Source: Hydrogenovibrio sp965140365
GTDB taxonomy: Bacteria; Pseudomonadota; Gammaproteobacteria; Thiomicrospirales; Thiomicrospiraceae
Assembly: GCA_965140365.1 (NCBI GenBank)
Contig: OZ223196.1
Length of the DNA stretch: 64,000 nt
Reading direction: 5' to 3' (one strand)
The notes under the pieces were generated by a model, which made no database searches, was not told where the DNA came from, and saw only the letters and a list, made by a program, of their open reading frames with translations. Below are positions 36,181-44,821 of this stretch, piece by piece. A program made the translations under genes and the position numbers. Numbering within the stretch: position 1 is the stretch's first letter; each line of letters starts with the position of its first letter.

Positions 36181-36354
36181 ATGAAACCCGCGACACACGC
36201 TCATTTGAAGCCGTACGGCCTGAAACGTTATTGGTTACTTTTCTTCGCGTGCTTGCTGGTGGCTCGTCCGGCCATTGCCGCCGAAAGCGTGGGCGATTCC
36301 GTGGCGAATTACGCCCAGCCAAGCCAGCCCATCAGCCCCAATAAAATGGCGTAA
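36181..36354 (+). CDS. Short secreted-protein reading frame, possibly a truncated gene
   Basis: ATG 36181 follows a strong GAGGAGG (36169-36175) by five nt and opens 57 codons: a basic N-terminus, hydrophobic core (YWLLFFACLLVARPAIA) and AES after a likely signal-peptidase site, then only about 23 residues. The frame runs into the 3' end of the convergent YqaA-like gene and stops there. This looks like the remaining 5' end of a longer exported-protein gene, cut off where it meets yqaA; alternatively it is a real small secreted protein with overlapping 3' ends. Confidence 0.5.
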   Translation: MKPATHAHLKPYGLKRYWLLFFACLLVARPAIAAESVGDSVANYAQPSQPISPNKMA

Positions 36355-36740
36355 CGTACGCCTTTTCCCGTCACCACCAATACCGCAAACCAAACGAATT
36401 TAACCCGCATCACTCCGGCGACCAAGGTCAAGGCATCGCCAAAAATCGGCGCCCACGCCAGCAACAGTGACCAGGTGCCGTAGCGCTGAAACCAATGCTG
36501 GGTTTCGGCTAAGGCATCGGGTTTGACCGGAAACCAGCGGCGGTCTTGAAAATGCAATAAGTAGCGCCCTAAACCGTAATTCACCATAGAGCCCAAACTG
36601 TTACCGGCCGTGGCCCATAACCATAGGGTGAAAGGGTCTTTTCCGGCGGCGGCCAACCCGACCAGCAGCACTTCCGATCCGGCCGGAAATAAGGTCGCGG
36701 CCAGAAACGATAAGGCAAAGAGCGATAAATAAGCGTCCAT
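36309..36740 (-). CDS. YqaA-family (VTT/SNARE-associated) membrane protein
   Basis: The protein has 143 residues and four hydrophobic segments. FLAATLFPAGSEVLLVGLAAAG, GNSLGSMVNYGLGRYL and RYGTWSLLLAWAPIFGDALTLVAGVMRV are typical of YqaA/DedA-like proteins. Members are thought to act in membrane lipid or ion homeostasis. It is 20 nt downstream of the sugar dehydrogenase gene. Its final 45 nt overlap the plus-strand frame at 36181-36354. Confidence 0.85.
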   Translation of the reverse strand: MDAYLSLFALSFLAATLFPAGSEVLLVGLAAAGKDPFTLWLWATAGNSLGSMVNYGLGRYLLHFQDRRWFPVKPDALAETQHWFQRYGTWSLLLAWAPIFGDALTLVAGVMRVKFVWFAVLVVTGKGVRYAILLGLMGWLGWA

Positions 36741-36760
36741 AGAGAGCGGGCAAGCGGGCT

Positions 36761-37900
36761 CTATTCAAGCAAGGAATCGGAGCTGGAGGCCGGGCTGAGG
36801 CGGTAGATTTTGCCCGAATCCGTCGCCACGTACAGGTGGCCTTGGGGATCTTGTGCCAGGCTGCGGATGCGTTGGTTCAAGTCTTTCAATAAGCGGTGCT
36901 CCGCGATGGCTTTGCCTTGCGGGGACAGCACCACCTGGTTCAAATGTCGCAGCACCAACGAGCCGGCAAACAGGTTGCCGCGCCATTGCGGAAATGTCTC
37001 GCCATCGTACAGCAACAGGCTGCTCGGCGCGATGGACGGAATATAGACTTTCACCGGTTCAATCATCCCGGCTTGATGCGGCTTGCCGACCGGTTCGTCG
37101 CTGCCGTATTCTTTGCCGCGGGAGACAATCGGCCAGCCGTAATTTTCGCCTTTTTGGATGAGGTTAATTTCATCGCCGCCGCGCGGGCCGTGTTCGATTT
37201 CCCAAAGGCGCTGATGTCGGACGTCATAGGCCAAACCCTGCGGGTTGCGGTGGCCATAACTCCAGATTTCCGGCAAGGTGCCGGCTTGGCCGACAAACGG
37301 GTTGTCCTTCGGAATGCCGCCATCGAGTGTCAGGCGCAGAATGGAACCGGCGTGGTTGTCTTGTTGTTGTGCTTTATGACGACGCCCGCGGTCGCCGACG
37401 CTGAAGAATACGTGGCCGCGGTGGTCAAAAGCGATGCGGCTGCCGAAATGGATGTTGCGGTAAGATTCGGATTTGGTGACCAGCAAGTCTTCCCAGTCCA
37501 CCAGTTCGTCACCTTGGATTTTGGCGCGCGCCAACGCCGTGATGGCGGTGGTCGGCCGGGGCTTGCTGTAAGTAAAATAAATCCAGCCGTTTTGCTTGAA
37601 ATCGGGCGCGGGTTTGACGTCTAGCAAACCGCCTTGGCCAGTGTCGTACACAAATGGCACGCCCCTTAACCAGGTAATGTCCCCGGTGCGGACATCCAAT
37701 AGGCCCGCCTTGCCGGCGCGTTGGGTGAAAATCAATCGGTTGTCGTCCAGAAACGCCATGCCCCACGGAATGCCCAAACCGCTGACCACTTCGGTGACGT
37801 TAAACTCCGTCGAATCGGCCTGCGCGGGCAAACTGTTCCACCCAAGGCAGAATACCAGTAACCCGTTCAGCCATAGTGTCCGTATTTTTCGTAACCTCAT
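36761..37900 (-). CDS. PQQ-dependent aldose sugar dehydrogenase-like protein (YliI type)
   Basis: The protein has 379 residues with a signal peptide ending LPAQA. The six-bladed propeller of soluble glucose dehydrogenase is recognised from VVSGLGIPWGMAFLDDNRLIFTQRAGK, GGLLDVKPAPDFKQNGWIYFTYS, HFGSRIAFDHRGHVFFSVGDRG, SYGHRNPQGLAYD and EHGPRGGDEINLIQKGENYGWP. It would oxidise sugars in the periplasm with PQQ. No pqq synthesis genes are in the window. Confidence 0.88.
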   Translation of the reverse strand: MRLRKIRTLWLNGLLVFCLGWNSLPAQADSTEFNVTEVVSGLGIPWGMAFLDDNRLIFTQRAGKAGLLDVRTGDITWLRGVPFVYDTGQGGLLDVKPAPDFKQNGWIYFTYSKPRPTTAITALARAKIQGDELVDWEDLLVTKSESYRNIHFGSRIAFDHRGHVFFSVGDRGRRHKAQQQDNHAGSILRLTLDGGIPKDNPFVGQAGTLPEIWSYGHRNPQGLAYDVRHQRLWEIEHGPRGGDEINLIQKGENYGWPIVSRGKEYGSDEPVGKPHQAGMIEPVKVYIPSIAPSSLLLYDGETFPQWRGNLFAGSLVLRHLNQVVLSPQGKAIAEHRLLKDLNQRIRSLAQDPQGHLYVATDSGKIYRLSPASSSDSLLE

Positions 37901-38008
37901 AAGCGGGTCTCCAACCGTTTTCGTCCGATCAGTTTAGAACCCTTGTCACGGCTTTGCAACGGTTCGAGCCCGTTTCAACATTTTTTGTGAAATCGGTTTG
38001 TAAGTGGT

Positions 38009-38443
38009 TTAAACCCAGCGCCGGACGCGTTGTTGGTAGCGCTGATAGCGTTGACCGAAGCGCTCCAGAAAACGTTTCTCCAGCGCTTGAAGGTGGCAAC
38101 GATCCAGCCACAGCACAAAGGCGGCAACCAGTAACCAGGCGCTCCAGTGACTTCCGGTCAGCCAGGCTTCACCCACCAGAATCAATGTGCCGCCGAGATG
38201 AAACGGGTGGCGAACATGTTTGAATACGCCCAGTGTCACCAGTTCGCCGTCGTGTTGGTTGAACCAGGAACGACCGGTGCTTTGCTTGTAAAAACGGGCG
38301 CCGCAACTCACCAGTCCCAGGCCGATGACCAGCGGAATGAAACCGGCCCCGGCATAGGGAGACAAGGCTGGGGAGAAGTAAATATGCGACACGGCTATTA
38401 AACCGGCCACGGTCGTGAAAGCGGCTAACAGCGTGATGGGCAT
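38009..38443 (-). CDS. Isoprenylcysteine carboxyl methyltransferase-like membrane protein
   Basis: From ATG 38443, six nt after AAAGGAG, the protein has 144 residues; a longer frame to 38473 overlaps the upstream gene and lacks a site. Four hydrophobic segments and a C-terminal GVFKHVRHPFHLGGTLI...LEKRFLERFGQRYQRYQQRV fit the ICMT/PEMT-like family, where the RHP and E-E/R-F motifs bind SAM. Substrate unknown. It starts just after the GNAT gene stops. Confidence 0.75.
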   Translation of the reverse strand: MPITLLAAFTTVAGLIAVSHIYFSPALSPYAGAGFIPLVIGLGLVSCGARFYKQSTGRSWFNQHDGELVTLGVFKHVRHPFHLGGTLILVGEAWLTGSHWSAWLLVAAFVLWLDRCHLQALEKRFLERFGQRYQRYQQRVRRWV

Positions 38444-38444
38444 A

Positions 38445-39188
38445 TCAGCTCCTTTGGTAATTTCGAATCGCAAACACGGGTTGGAAACCGAGTTGCCGGT
38501 ATAGCGGTTCGCCCATCGACGAGGCTTGTAGCACCATATGTCGGTGGTTACGGTGATGGCGTTGGATTAAAAATTGCATCATTTGACGTGCCAAGCCGCG
38601 TCCGCGAAAGCAGGGCTGAACCCCCATTTGATGGACGCCGACGGTGGTGTCGGTGCTTAATGTCAAAGCGGAGGCTGCGGCGTGCCGACCTTGCCAGGCG
38701 AGCCAAAGTTCAATCCGGTGATTCGGCATTAAACGCTGGATGACCGAGTGGTCAATTTCGTATTGAAACGCGGTGGAGGCCACGGCCACCCAATGCTGCA
38801 CATCCTGGTCGGAGGTGACTTGTCGGATGACGACCGTTTCGTCCAGAGTGACGTCGGGCGTTTGGGTTAAATCCAGGTTCATGGCGGTTTGCGGAAATTT
38901 CATTTCGAATCCATTCGCCATCAGCGCGCTTTCCAATGGGTGTGTGTCTTGATGAACGGCGTTCCAAATTGGCACGATAGCGGGCGTATTGAGCGCGGTC
39001 AGCGCTTCGGCCGTAGTGTCCGGCGAAATATCGTCCAGGGGCTGATTCGTCCAGGCCCGATAAGGCCATTGATCACAAACCTTAAAACCCGCCAGGCCTG
39101 GCCGTTTGTCGAGTTTGGCTCCCATGCACTGCCAAAGCTCGGTTAGGTTCTGTAAATTGATTTGCGAGGCGAACTTAATGTCGGACAT
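38445..39188 (-). CDS. GNAT-family N-acetyltransferase
   Basis: The protein has 247 residues. The acetyl-CoA motif is GVQPCFRGRGLARQMMQFLI near residue 195, followed by MVLQASSMGEPLYRQLGFQPV. The N-terminal half (residues 1-110) is a second, degenerate domain. Substrate unknown. A CCAGGCCTGG copy with full A/T flanks lies inside the gene at 39092-39101, coding RPGLAGF. The next gene upstream (YdcZ-like) ends 3 nt before this start. Confidence 0.8.
   Translation of the reverse strand: MSDIKFASQINLQNLTELWQCMGAKLDKRPGLAGFKVCDQWPYRAWTNQPLDDISPDTTAEALTALNTPAIVPIWNAVHQDTHPLESALMANGFEMKFPQTAMNLDLTQTPDVTLDETVVIRQVTSDQDVQHWVAVASTAFQYEIDHSVIQRLMPNHRIELWLAWQGRHAAASALTLSTDTTVGVHQMGVQPCFRGRGLARQMMQFLIQRHHRNHRHMVLQASSMGEPLYRQLGFQPVFAIRNYQRS
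39092..39101. repeat. CCAGGCCTGG copy inside the GNAT gene
   Basis: Flanks are TTAAAACCCG and CCGTTTG, nearly the full intergenic element, within a coding frame. Confidence 0.8.
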
Positions 39189-39191
39189 GGT

Positions 39192-39671
39192 TTATTCCTT
39201 GTTGATGAGAATCACGCCAACCAATAAGGCGACGATGCCCAGCCACCGGCTCGGCGTTAACGGTTTTTGCGGCATATCAAACCAGCCGAAATGGCTGGCG
39301 ATGACCGCCATGAGTAATTGGCCGCTCAAGGCGAAGGCCATCATCTGGCCGATGCCCATTTTCGGAATCAGAAAATAGAACATTGAGATGGCAAAGGCGC
39401 TCAGTACGCCACCGGAAAACCACAAATACCACGGTACGGCGCGGACGGCTTCCCAACTCGGATATTCCCGAGTGGTCAGCAGCACCGACAGGCCGATGAC
39501 CATTAAACTGGCGGCGAACGCGACCACCGTGGCCAGAAACGGATTTTTCAGCCAAACACCGAGCTGGGCGTTCAAGCCCGCTTGAGCGGCAATGGCCGCG
39601 CCGGAAAAAAATGCGATGAGCGATAAACTGTTCATGAGCCAAGCATAAAGTACTTGGCCCTTCGATTTCAT
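39192..39671 (-). CDS. YdcZ-like (DUF606) DMT-superfamily membrane protein
   Basis: The protein has up to 159 residues and five hydrophobic helices. GAAIAAQAGLNAQLG near the N-terminus and the terminal LGIVALLVGVILINKE are typical of the short YdcZ/DUF606 transporters, which work as dimers or fused pairs. The start is uncertain: ATG 39671 or ATG 39635, neither with a clear ribosome site. Together with the GNAT and ICMT-like genes it forms a three-gene operon. Confidence 0.78.
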   Translation of the reverse strand: MKSKGQVLYAWLMNSLSLIAFFSGAAIAAQAGLNAQLGVWLKNPFLATVVAFAASLMVIGLSVLLTTREYPSWEAVRAVPWYLWFSGGVLSAFAISMFYFLIPKMGIGQMMAFALSGQLLMAVIASHFGWFDMPQKPLTPSRWLGIVALLVGVILINKE

Positions 39672-39706
39672 TTACATAGGTTGATGAAATCTGGATTTAA
39701 GACGAA

Positions 39707-40339
39707 TTAATTCAGTTTTTTGCGGATGCGGCTCAATTGAGTGGGGGTGATGCCCAAATGGGAGGCAATGTGATATTGCGGGATGCGTTCGCTCATGTCG
39801 GCAAAATCGGCGAGGAAGCGTTGATAGCGTTGGGTGGCGTTTTCCTGGACGATTTCCACCTCGCGGGCGTCTTTGGCCAGCAACCAGTTTTTTTCCAGAT
39901 AAGCGATTTGGAAAATCATCAAATCTTGGGATTGGAACAACAGTTTTCGATAGGCCGCAAAATCAATTAACAGCACGTCGGAAGCTTCCAGCGCTTCGAA
40001 GGCGAATTGAGACGGTGTATTGGTCAATAACGCGGCCATGGAACCGGGGAACATACCTTCGTCGAAAAAGTTTTTGTTGTATTCCCGGCCGTCGGCATCG
40101 AGTGCATAGACCCGAAATAGCCCTTTATAGACGAAAGCAAACGAGGTCGGATGTTCACCGGTGGCATAGAGGGTTTCGCCTTTGCCAAGCGTTCGTGTCG
40201 TGCAGAGCGCTCGCAACCGCTGCCAGGTCGCTTCTGAAATCGGCGCATAACTTTCCAGCCGGGCTTTTAAAGCCGCCAGTTTGGGTTCGATGTCATTGTG
40301 ATGTGAGGTCACGATGCGTCCTTTTTTCGTTGTCGCCAA
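39707..40339 (-). CDS. Crp/Fnr-family transcriptional regulator
   Basis: The protein has 210 residues. A cyclic-nucleotide-binding-like beta-barrel covers residues 35-150 (LGKGETLYATGEHPTSFAFVYKGLFRVYALDADGREYNKNFFDEGMFPGS), followed by a C-terminal helix-turn-helix (YHIASHLGITPTQLSRIRKKL). No Fe-S Cys cluster is seen, so it is not Fnr. Such stand-alone regulators often control a neighbouring transporter or stress gene, here the YdcZ-like operon or the divergent ogt gene. Confidence 0.85.
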   Translation of the reverse strand: MATTKKGRIVTSHHNDIEPKLAALKARLESYAPISEATWQRLRALCTTRTLGKGETLYATGEHPTSFAFVYKGLFRVYALDADGREYNKNFFDEGMFPGSMAALLTNTPSQFAFEALEASDVLLIDFAAYRKLLFQSQDLMIFQIAYLEKNWLLAKDAREVEIVQENATQRYQRFLADFADMSERIPQYHIASHLGITPTQLSRIRKKLN

Positions 40340-40438
40340 AAGCCAGTTGAATTTATTATACGAACCTCAAATGAAAAAAATGTTTTTTCATTCGTGCTAG
40401 AGTTTATTCTGTAAACGACTCTTTTGGGAGAGATGAAT

Positions 40439-40906
40439 ATGAACTATGTTGAATTTGATACGGCTTTGGGTCGAATGCGCTTGATCGGTGATGCGCAGGG
40501 CATACGAGCGTTGCATTTGAAAGCGGACGAAACGCCGTTTGTGCCGCCGCAAGATTGGCGTGAGAGCGATGAATGGCTGCTGGATGCGGTGCAGCAATTA
40601 CAGGCTTATGCCGACGGAAAGCGGCAGCAATTTGATGTTCGGCTCAACCCAGAGGGGACCGATTTTCAGAAACGGGTTTGGCAGGCTCTGTCGGAGATTC
40701 CGTTCGGAGAAGTGCGCTCTTATAAAGACATCGCCATGGCCATCGGTAATCCGAAAGCGGTTCGAGCCGTCGGCGGTGCCAACGGCAAAAACCCGATTCC
40801 GGTGATTGTGCCGTGCCACCGCGTCATCGGCGCCGACGGTTCCCTGACCGGTTTCGGCTCGGGGTTACCGCTGAAAAAACGGTTGTTGGCACTGGAAGGC
40901 ATTTAG
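40439..40906 (+). CDS. ogt: Methylated-DNA-protein-cysteine methyltransferase
   Basis: From ATG 40439, six nt after GGGAGAG, the protein has 155 residues. The active site is PVIVPCHRVIGADGSLTGFGSGLPLK with the acceptor Cys in PCHRV. RSYKDIAMAIGNPKAVRAVGGANGKNPI is the DNA-binding segment. It removes alkyl groups from O6 of guanine. It stands alone and is divergent from the Crp-like gene. Confidence 0.92.
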   Translation: MNYVEFDTALGRMRLIGDAQGIRALHLKADETPFVPPQDWRESDEWLLDAVQQLQAYADGKRQQFDVRLNPEGTDFQKRVWQALSEIPFGEVRSYKDIAMAIGNPKAVRAVGGANGKNPIPVIVPCHRVIGADGSLTGFGSGLPLKKRLLALEGI

Positions 40907-40950
40907 CCGACGCGAATGGCTTTCAGCAGGCGTCTGAGTTCAGGTGCTTT

Positions 40951-41343
40951 TTAACCCTTCGCCAGATTTTTGGCCAGTTCAATCAAGTGGCCGTCCGGGT
41001 CTTGTAGAATGGCGACTTCGAAATTCCACGGTTTGACCTCCGGTTCGGCACAAATGGTGGCACCTGCGGCCACCGCCGCTTCGAAAGCGGGTTTGACCGA
41101 ATCCGGTTCCAGAGTAATCTGACTGGCAATGGGCTGGTGCGGCTGGGCGTGCTGATAAGGTTGTCTGATAATTTGTTCGGCAAGTTCATGGGCGCAAAAA
41201 GCCAGTGTGGTATCTCCGGTTTCCATTTCGGCATAATCGCCGCCTTCGTGTAAAAAGCGCGGTTCAATGCCAAAAGCTTTTTGATAGAAATCCATCGAAC
41301 GTTTGACGTCTTTGACGTACAAAATGCTATAGCTTAATTTCAT
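40951..41343 (-). CDS. VOC-superfamily (glyoxalase-like) protein
   Basis: From ATG 41343, which follows AGGAGAG, the protein has 130 residues; an upstream ATG at 41367 has no site. It opens KLSYSILYVKDVKRSMDFYQKAFG and ends WNFEVAILQDPDGHLIELAKNL, with the metal-binding Glu in the last strand. It may be a dioxygenase, glyoxalase or resistance-type protein; substrate not predictable. Confidence 0.85.
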   Translation of the reverse strand: MKLSYSILYVKDVKRSMDFYQKAFGIEPRFLHEGGDYAEMETGDTTLAFCAHELAEQIIRQPYQHAQPHQPIASQITLEPDSVKPAFEAAVAAGATICAEPEVKPWNFEVAILQDPDGHLIELAKNLAKG

Positions 41344-41435
41344 GTGTCTCTCCTGTGTTGAGTTCAAATGGAGTGTACGTCATCCCGAAAAGAAAGAATT
41401 GTACGTTTGGGACATGTCATCATTTCACGTCTGGT

Positions 41436-42149
41436 TTAGGTCAGGTTTAGCCAATCTCTTGGTGTGAGTCCGGTCAGCTGCTTGACGTCTCGATTCATGT
41501 GAGCTTGGTCGTAATAACCGGCTTCCAGCGTTGCTTCAAGTAAGGCGTTGCCCTGTTGTAAACGTTCATTCAAACGGTTGAAACGTTGTACCTTGCCGTA
41601 AAAGCGTGGTGAGTAACCGAAAGCATGTGTGAACAGGCGGTGGAAGTGGCGTCTGGAAATGTGGAGATGGTCGGCGATCTGTTGAATATTACCTTCGGTG
41701 GCTTGCGCAAAATAGGTCAAACGGCGATGGTTGTCTGGGGTTAAACGAGAAACGTTGTTTAACAGCTCGATGGAAAGCCGCTCTGCAAAGGCGGGTAAGT
41801 CAAGTTCCGGAGCGGAAAACAGTGCTTTCAGAGAATGAGAGAACGGGAACAGGTCGTTTAAATCACAACGTTGGTTGGTGAGCGACTGCATGGGCATGGC
41901 CGTCAATAAACTCAAAGCACCGGGACGGAAGCGGACGCCGAAGAAGCTCTTGCTTCCTTGCACCTGAACACTTTGTGCCTCGGTCATGCTGCCGATCAGA
42001 AAGGCGTCGGTGGCGTGTTCTGTATGTTCAAAAACCCAGTCTTGGCAACCATCCGGCACAATCAACTGGGTTTGGGCGTGCATTTCCGCTTGCCAGAAGC
42101 AATCCACCACTTGAGATAAGGCGAGCGGTGGTGAGAGTTCTTGATACAT
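41436..42149 (-). CDS. AraC-family transcriptional regulator
   Basis: The protein has 237 residues. The C-terminal 100 carry two helix-turn-helix motifs (IQQIADHLHISRRHFHRLFTHAFGYSPRFYGKVQRFNRL and EATLEAGYYDQAHMNRDVKQLTGLTPRDW). The N-terminal half (CFWQAEMHAQTQLIVPDGCQDWVF...FFGVRFRPGALSLL) is the domain found in AraC proteins near alkylation or oxidation genes. It lies next to the split thioredoxin-family gene. Confidence 0.88.
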   Translation of the reverse strand: MYQELSPPLALSQVVDCFWQAEMHAQTQLIVPDGCQDWVFEHTEHATDAFLIGSMTEAQSVQVQGSKSFFGVRFRPGALSLLTAMPMQSLTNQRCDLNDLFPFSHSLKALFSAPELDLPAFAERLSIELLNNVSRLTPDNHRRLTYFAQATEGNIQQIADHLHISRRHFHRLFTHAFGYSPRFYGKVQRFNRLNERLQQGNALLEATLEAGYYDQAHMNRDVKQLTGLTPRDWLNLT

Positions 42150-42176
42150 GTTTGATGCCTTTGAATCAGCGGAAAA

Positions 42177-42353
42177 TTAATCTTTCCATTTGATCGAACA
42201 GCCCATGCTGGGAATTTGTTCGGCGGGACCTTGTCCGGTTTCGGCGACTTGAATCATTGCGTCCAACAGGTCTCGTTTTACGTCTTCCGGCGCGGTTTCT
42301 TTGCGTGATGCATCCAGACGACCCCGATATTGCAGCCCTAAGTCGGCGTTGTA
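42177..42353 (-). pseudogene. C-terminal fragment of a thioredoxin-family (CNHC) gene, cut off by the island
   Basis: The 59 codons read YNADLGLQYRGRLDASRKET and on to SMGCSIKWKD, matching the C-terminus of the complete copy at 42499-43056 almost residue for residue. The codon and base use is like the backbone. The N-terminal piece of the same gene is at 54665-55060, 12.3 kb away, on the same strand. The frame continues into island DNA but that part is not homologous. Confidence 0.9.
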
Positions 42354-42360
42354 AACACTA

Positions 42361-42371
42361 CACGGTAAACA
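42361..42371. repeat. Left terminal inverted repeat of the island
   Basis: CACGGTAAACA, the inverse of TGTTTACCGTG at 54670-54680. A second partial copy (GTAAACAC) directly precedes it at 42351-42358, which may form a recombinase-binding pair. Confidence 0.65.
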
Positions 42372-42498
42372 GACAGGGTTATAGACAATGGTTGTGGGCA
42401 TTGAATAATAAGGCTTTCCATGACTTTGATGAATGTCTATGCCTTTTTCCGTTTTTAGATTAATTACACCTGCAATTTTGTCTATACTTTTTTGGAAG

Positions 42499-43056
42499 TT
42501 ATTCTTTCCATTTAATCGAACAGCCCATTGATGGAATTTGTTCAAGTGGACCTTTTCCTGTTTGAGCAACTTGCTTCATTGCCTCAAATAAATCTCGGCG
42601 CGTACCTTCTGGTGCCGTTTCTTTTCTTGATGCATCAAAACGTCCTCGGTATTGCAAGGTCATATCTTTTGAAAGCCCGAAAAAGTCAGGTGTGCAGACT
42701 GCCCCGTATGCTTTTGCAACAGCCTGTGATTCGTCAATTAGATAGGGAAACGAAAAGCTCATTTCCTCAGAAATGCGAATCATATTTTCAGTCGAATCTT
42801 CATCATACAAAGACTGATCGTTAGACATAATGGCTATGGTGTTGACGCCATATTTTTCTTTCAGTTTTGTAGTGTCTTCTACGAGCCTTGGAAGAATCGC
42901 TTTGATGTAGGGACAATGATTACAGATGAACATGACTAGCGTGCCATTCGCACCTTTTGCCTTTTCGAGAGTCCAATTTTCCCCGTAAACGTCTGGTAGT
43001 TCAAAATCGATTGCTGGCGTATCAAAGGCGCAGACTGGTGTTGTAAGGCTGACCAT
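42499..43056 (-). CDS. Complete thioredoxin-family (AhpC/TSA-like, CNHC) protein carried by the island
   Basis: The protein has 185 residues. The redox motif is C-N-H-C in VMFICNHCPYIKAI. LPDVYGENWTLEKAKGANGT and the terminal EQIPSMGCSIKWKE match the split host gene, yet its codon and base use is AT-richer like the island. It probably reduces disulfides or peroxides in the cytoplasm. It lies at the island's left end in the same orientation as the broken gene, so it can restore the activity lost by insertion. It is 2 nt downstream of the possible HEPN gene and could be read from the same transcript. Confidence 0.9.
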   Translation of the reverse strand: MVSLTTPVCAFDTPAIDFELPDVYGENWTLEKAKGANGTLVMFICNHCPYIKAILPRLVEDTTKLKEKYGVNTIAIMSNDQSLYDEDSTENMIRISEEMSFSFPYLIDESQAVAKAYGAVCTPDFFGLSKDMTLQYRGRFDASRKETAPEGTRRDLFEAMKQVAQTGKGPLEQIPSMGCSIKWKE

Positions 43057-43058
43057 AT

Positions 43059-44816
43059 TTATTCCTTCTTTTGTTCAAAAAGCAATTTGCCAATCAACCA
43101 AATTGATTGACCATAGTTTGAAATAAGTTGCTCTCCTTGACCTAGAAATGACTTGCTACTATCAATACCAGCAAGTTTTAAAGCATCTCCAATTCTAGAG
43201 CTTGTTGGGTGGGCATCTCCAAGCCTCATGTCATAAACACCAGCAATTATGCCAAAGACTTCACGAGCTTTTTCAGCTCCTATTTCATTGGCTAATATAT
43301 CTTCAAGAAGTTTATTTGAACCCAGTTCTTTTTTCTTTTCATGAGTTGCTAGTTTACGTAGTTCAGTCTTATTTAAGCGGTCTGAAAACACGCGAACAAG
43401 TTCCTTAGCCAAGGAAAGTAAAGAAGGTTGATCTTTACTAACGAAGCGAGAAATTTTTTGAGTTATTTCCACTTCATTTGTCTTGTGTGAGAAAAGCTCA
43501 ACCTTGAATCTTCTTTTGAAACCTTTTTCCAGCATTTTCATAACTTCGAGTAACAATACCTCAACAGCTTCAGTTGATGCAGGCTTGGCTTCAACTTGAG
43601 ACGCTAATAGTTCTTTTGAAACTTTACCGTCGGGTACGAGGTTGTGGGCAGCCCAGATATGCTGCTCCCACGCATTAAGGCGGGTTATATCACAGGCATA
43701 AACGGTAATTAAATCTGAATCATTTAACCCAAAATGAATTTGATATCCCGATGTGGATTTAATGCTGCCTGTTTTAGATGTATACCACTCTAAGTAGAAG
43801 CCTCGATGGTTCAGCAATTCAGTTACTATGCTAGAGTTAAACCAAAGCCATCGCCCAACATCTTCATTATTTAAATTTGCAGAAGGTAATCGAGTCCCAT
43901 CAGTTTCGACTATAAACTGAGGAAGGGTGTCATCGTTATCACGTCTAACACGAATGCTTTTTCCTTGATGGTTAATCCATTCGTCACGCCAAAACTCTCC
44001 TTCTATTCGAGTACCAGAGTAACCTTCATGATAGCCTGATGATTTTTCATAATCAGTATTAACGTCGTTTTCTACACCCATGACTGGAGCATCGTCTTCT
44101 TCATCAACGTCAGTACGCCAGATTCGCATGGCAGACCAGTTTCCACCGTAAATTTGTTCTAGGGTTCTAATCCGTAATTCAAATTGCCCATCATCTCGTT
44201 GTTCTTGAACTTCTTCTAAGCTCTCATAAGGGCTATCTTCAAGTGAATCGACATTCTCTACTCGTTGACGGTAATAAGAGAGTCGAAGAGAAAGGTTTCT
44301 TGCCGCTAAATAATCAATTAGAAATGAACGTTTAATTTCGATTAATTGATGATTTCCTTCGTCATCAATTATCTCACGGGCGACAACAGCAAAATCTTCT
44401 TCAGGTCTTACCCAGCCGGAACCTTCTTTGATTAGACCAAGGGCAACAATTAAATCTGGATTAAGAATCCATACTCTTTTGCCAACCACGGGTTGGTAGT
44501 GTTCAAAAACTAGATTGATACCTATAGGTTCTTTATCATTACGCTGATACTGTTCAATTGACGCATAATATCCATCTTCATAAGCGTATGGCTCCACATT
44601 GTGACCAATTCCAATATCTCCCCAGCTAAGGTTATTAGCAATTTCGTGTTGTTCTGGCGGAAATGCTACTGACCCACAGCCAAAAAATTCGCAGGTGTAA
44701 CCTATGCTCTTAATATCACCATGTTCAGTATTTTGGGAGGCTCTTAAAGGTATCCAGGTCGAATTAGAAAATGTTCGACGTGTATCTTTGTTTTGGAGTA
44801 TCCAGTCAGTTTTCAT
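43059..44816 (-). CDS. Uncharacterised large protein with a possible C-terminal HEPN-like motif; third gene of a candidate defence operon
   Basis: ATG 44816 follows TAGGTG at good spacing and gives 585 residues; a GTG at 44825 overlapping the previous gene by 4 nt is possible. Residues 1-400 are acidic, rich in Trp/Tyr and not recognised. The C-terminal 170 residues are helical. They contain VYDMRLGDAHPTSSRI with R-x4-H, a pattern seen in HEPN RNases and abortive-infection proteins, preceded by NKLLEDILANEIGAEKAREVFG. The HEPN call is by eye and weak. Tight coupling to the sigma-region-4-like and Mrr-helicase genes indicates a joint function. Confidence 0.5.
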   Translation of the reverse strand: MKTDWILQNKDTRRTFSNSTWIPLRASQNTEHGDIKSIGYTCEFFGCGSVAFPPEQHEIANNLSWGDIGIGHNVEPYAYEDGYYASIEQYQRNDKEPIGINLVFEHYQPVVGKRVWILNPDLIVALGLIKEGSGWVRPEEDFAVVAREIIDDEGNHQLIEIKRSFLIDYLAARNLSLRLSYYRQRVENVDSLEDSPYESLEEVQEQRDDGQFELRIRTLEQIYGGNWSAMRIWRTDVDEEDDAPVMGVENDVNTDYEKSSGYHEGYSGTRIEGEFWRDEWINHQGKSIRVRRDNDDTLPQFIVETDGTRLPSANLNNEDVGRWLWFNSSIVTELLNHRGFYLEWYTSKTGSIKSTSGYQIHFGLNDSDLITVYACDITRLNAWEQHIWAAHNLVPDGKVSKELLASQVEAKPASTEAVEVLLLEVMKMLEKGFKRRFKVELFSHKTNEVEITQKISRFVSKDQPSLLSLAKELVRVFSDRLNKTELRKLATHEKKKELGSNKLLEDILANEIGAEKAREVFGIIAGVYDMRLGDAHPTSSRIGDALKLAGIDSSKSFLGQGEQLISNYGQSIWLIGKLLFEQKKE

Positions 44817-44821
44817 GATTA

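Noticed and set aside
42177..42569. A 130-codon minus-strand frame as one gene
   Set aside because: Only its last 59 codons are homologous to anything (the split thioredoxin-family gene); the first part is island-end DNA and overlaps the complete copy in another frame.
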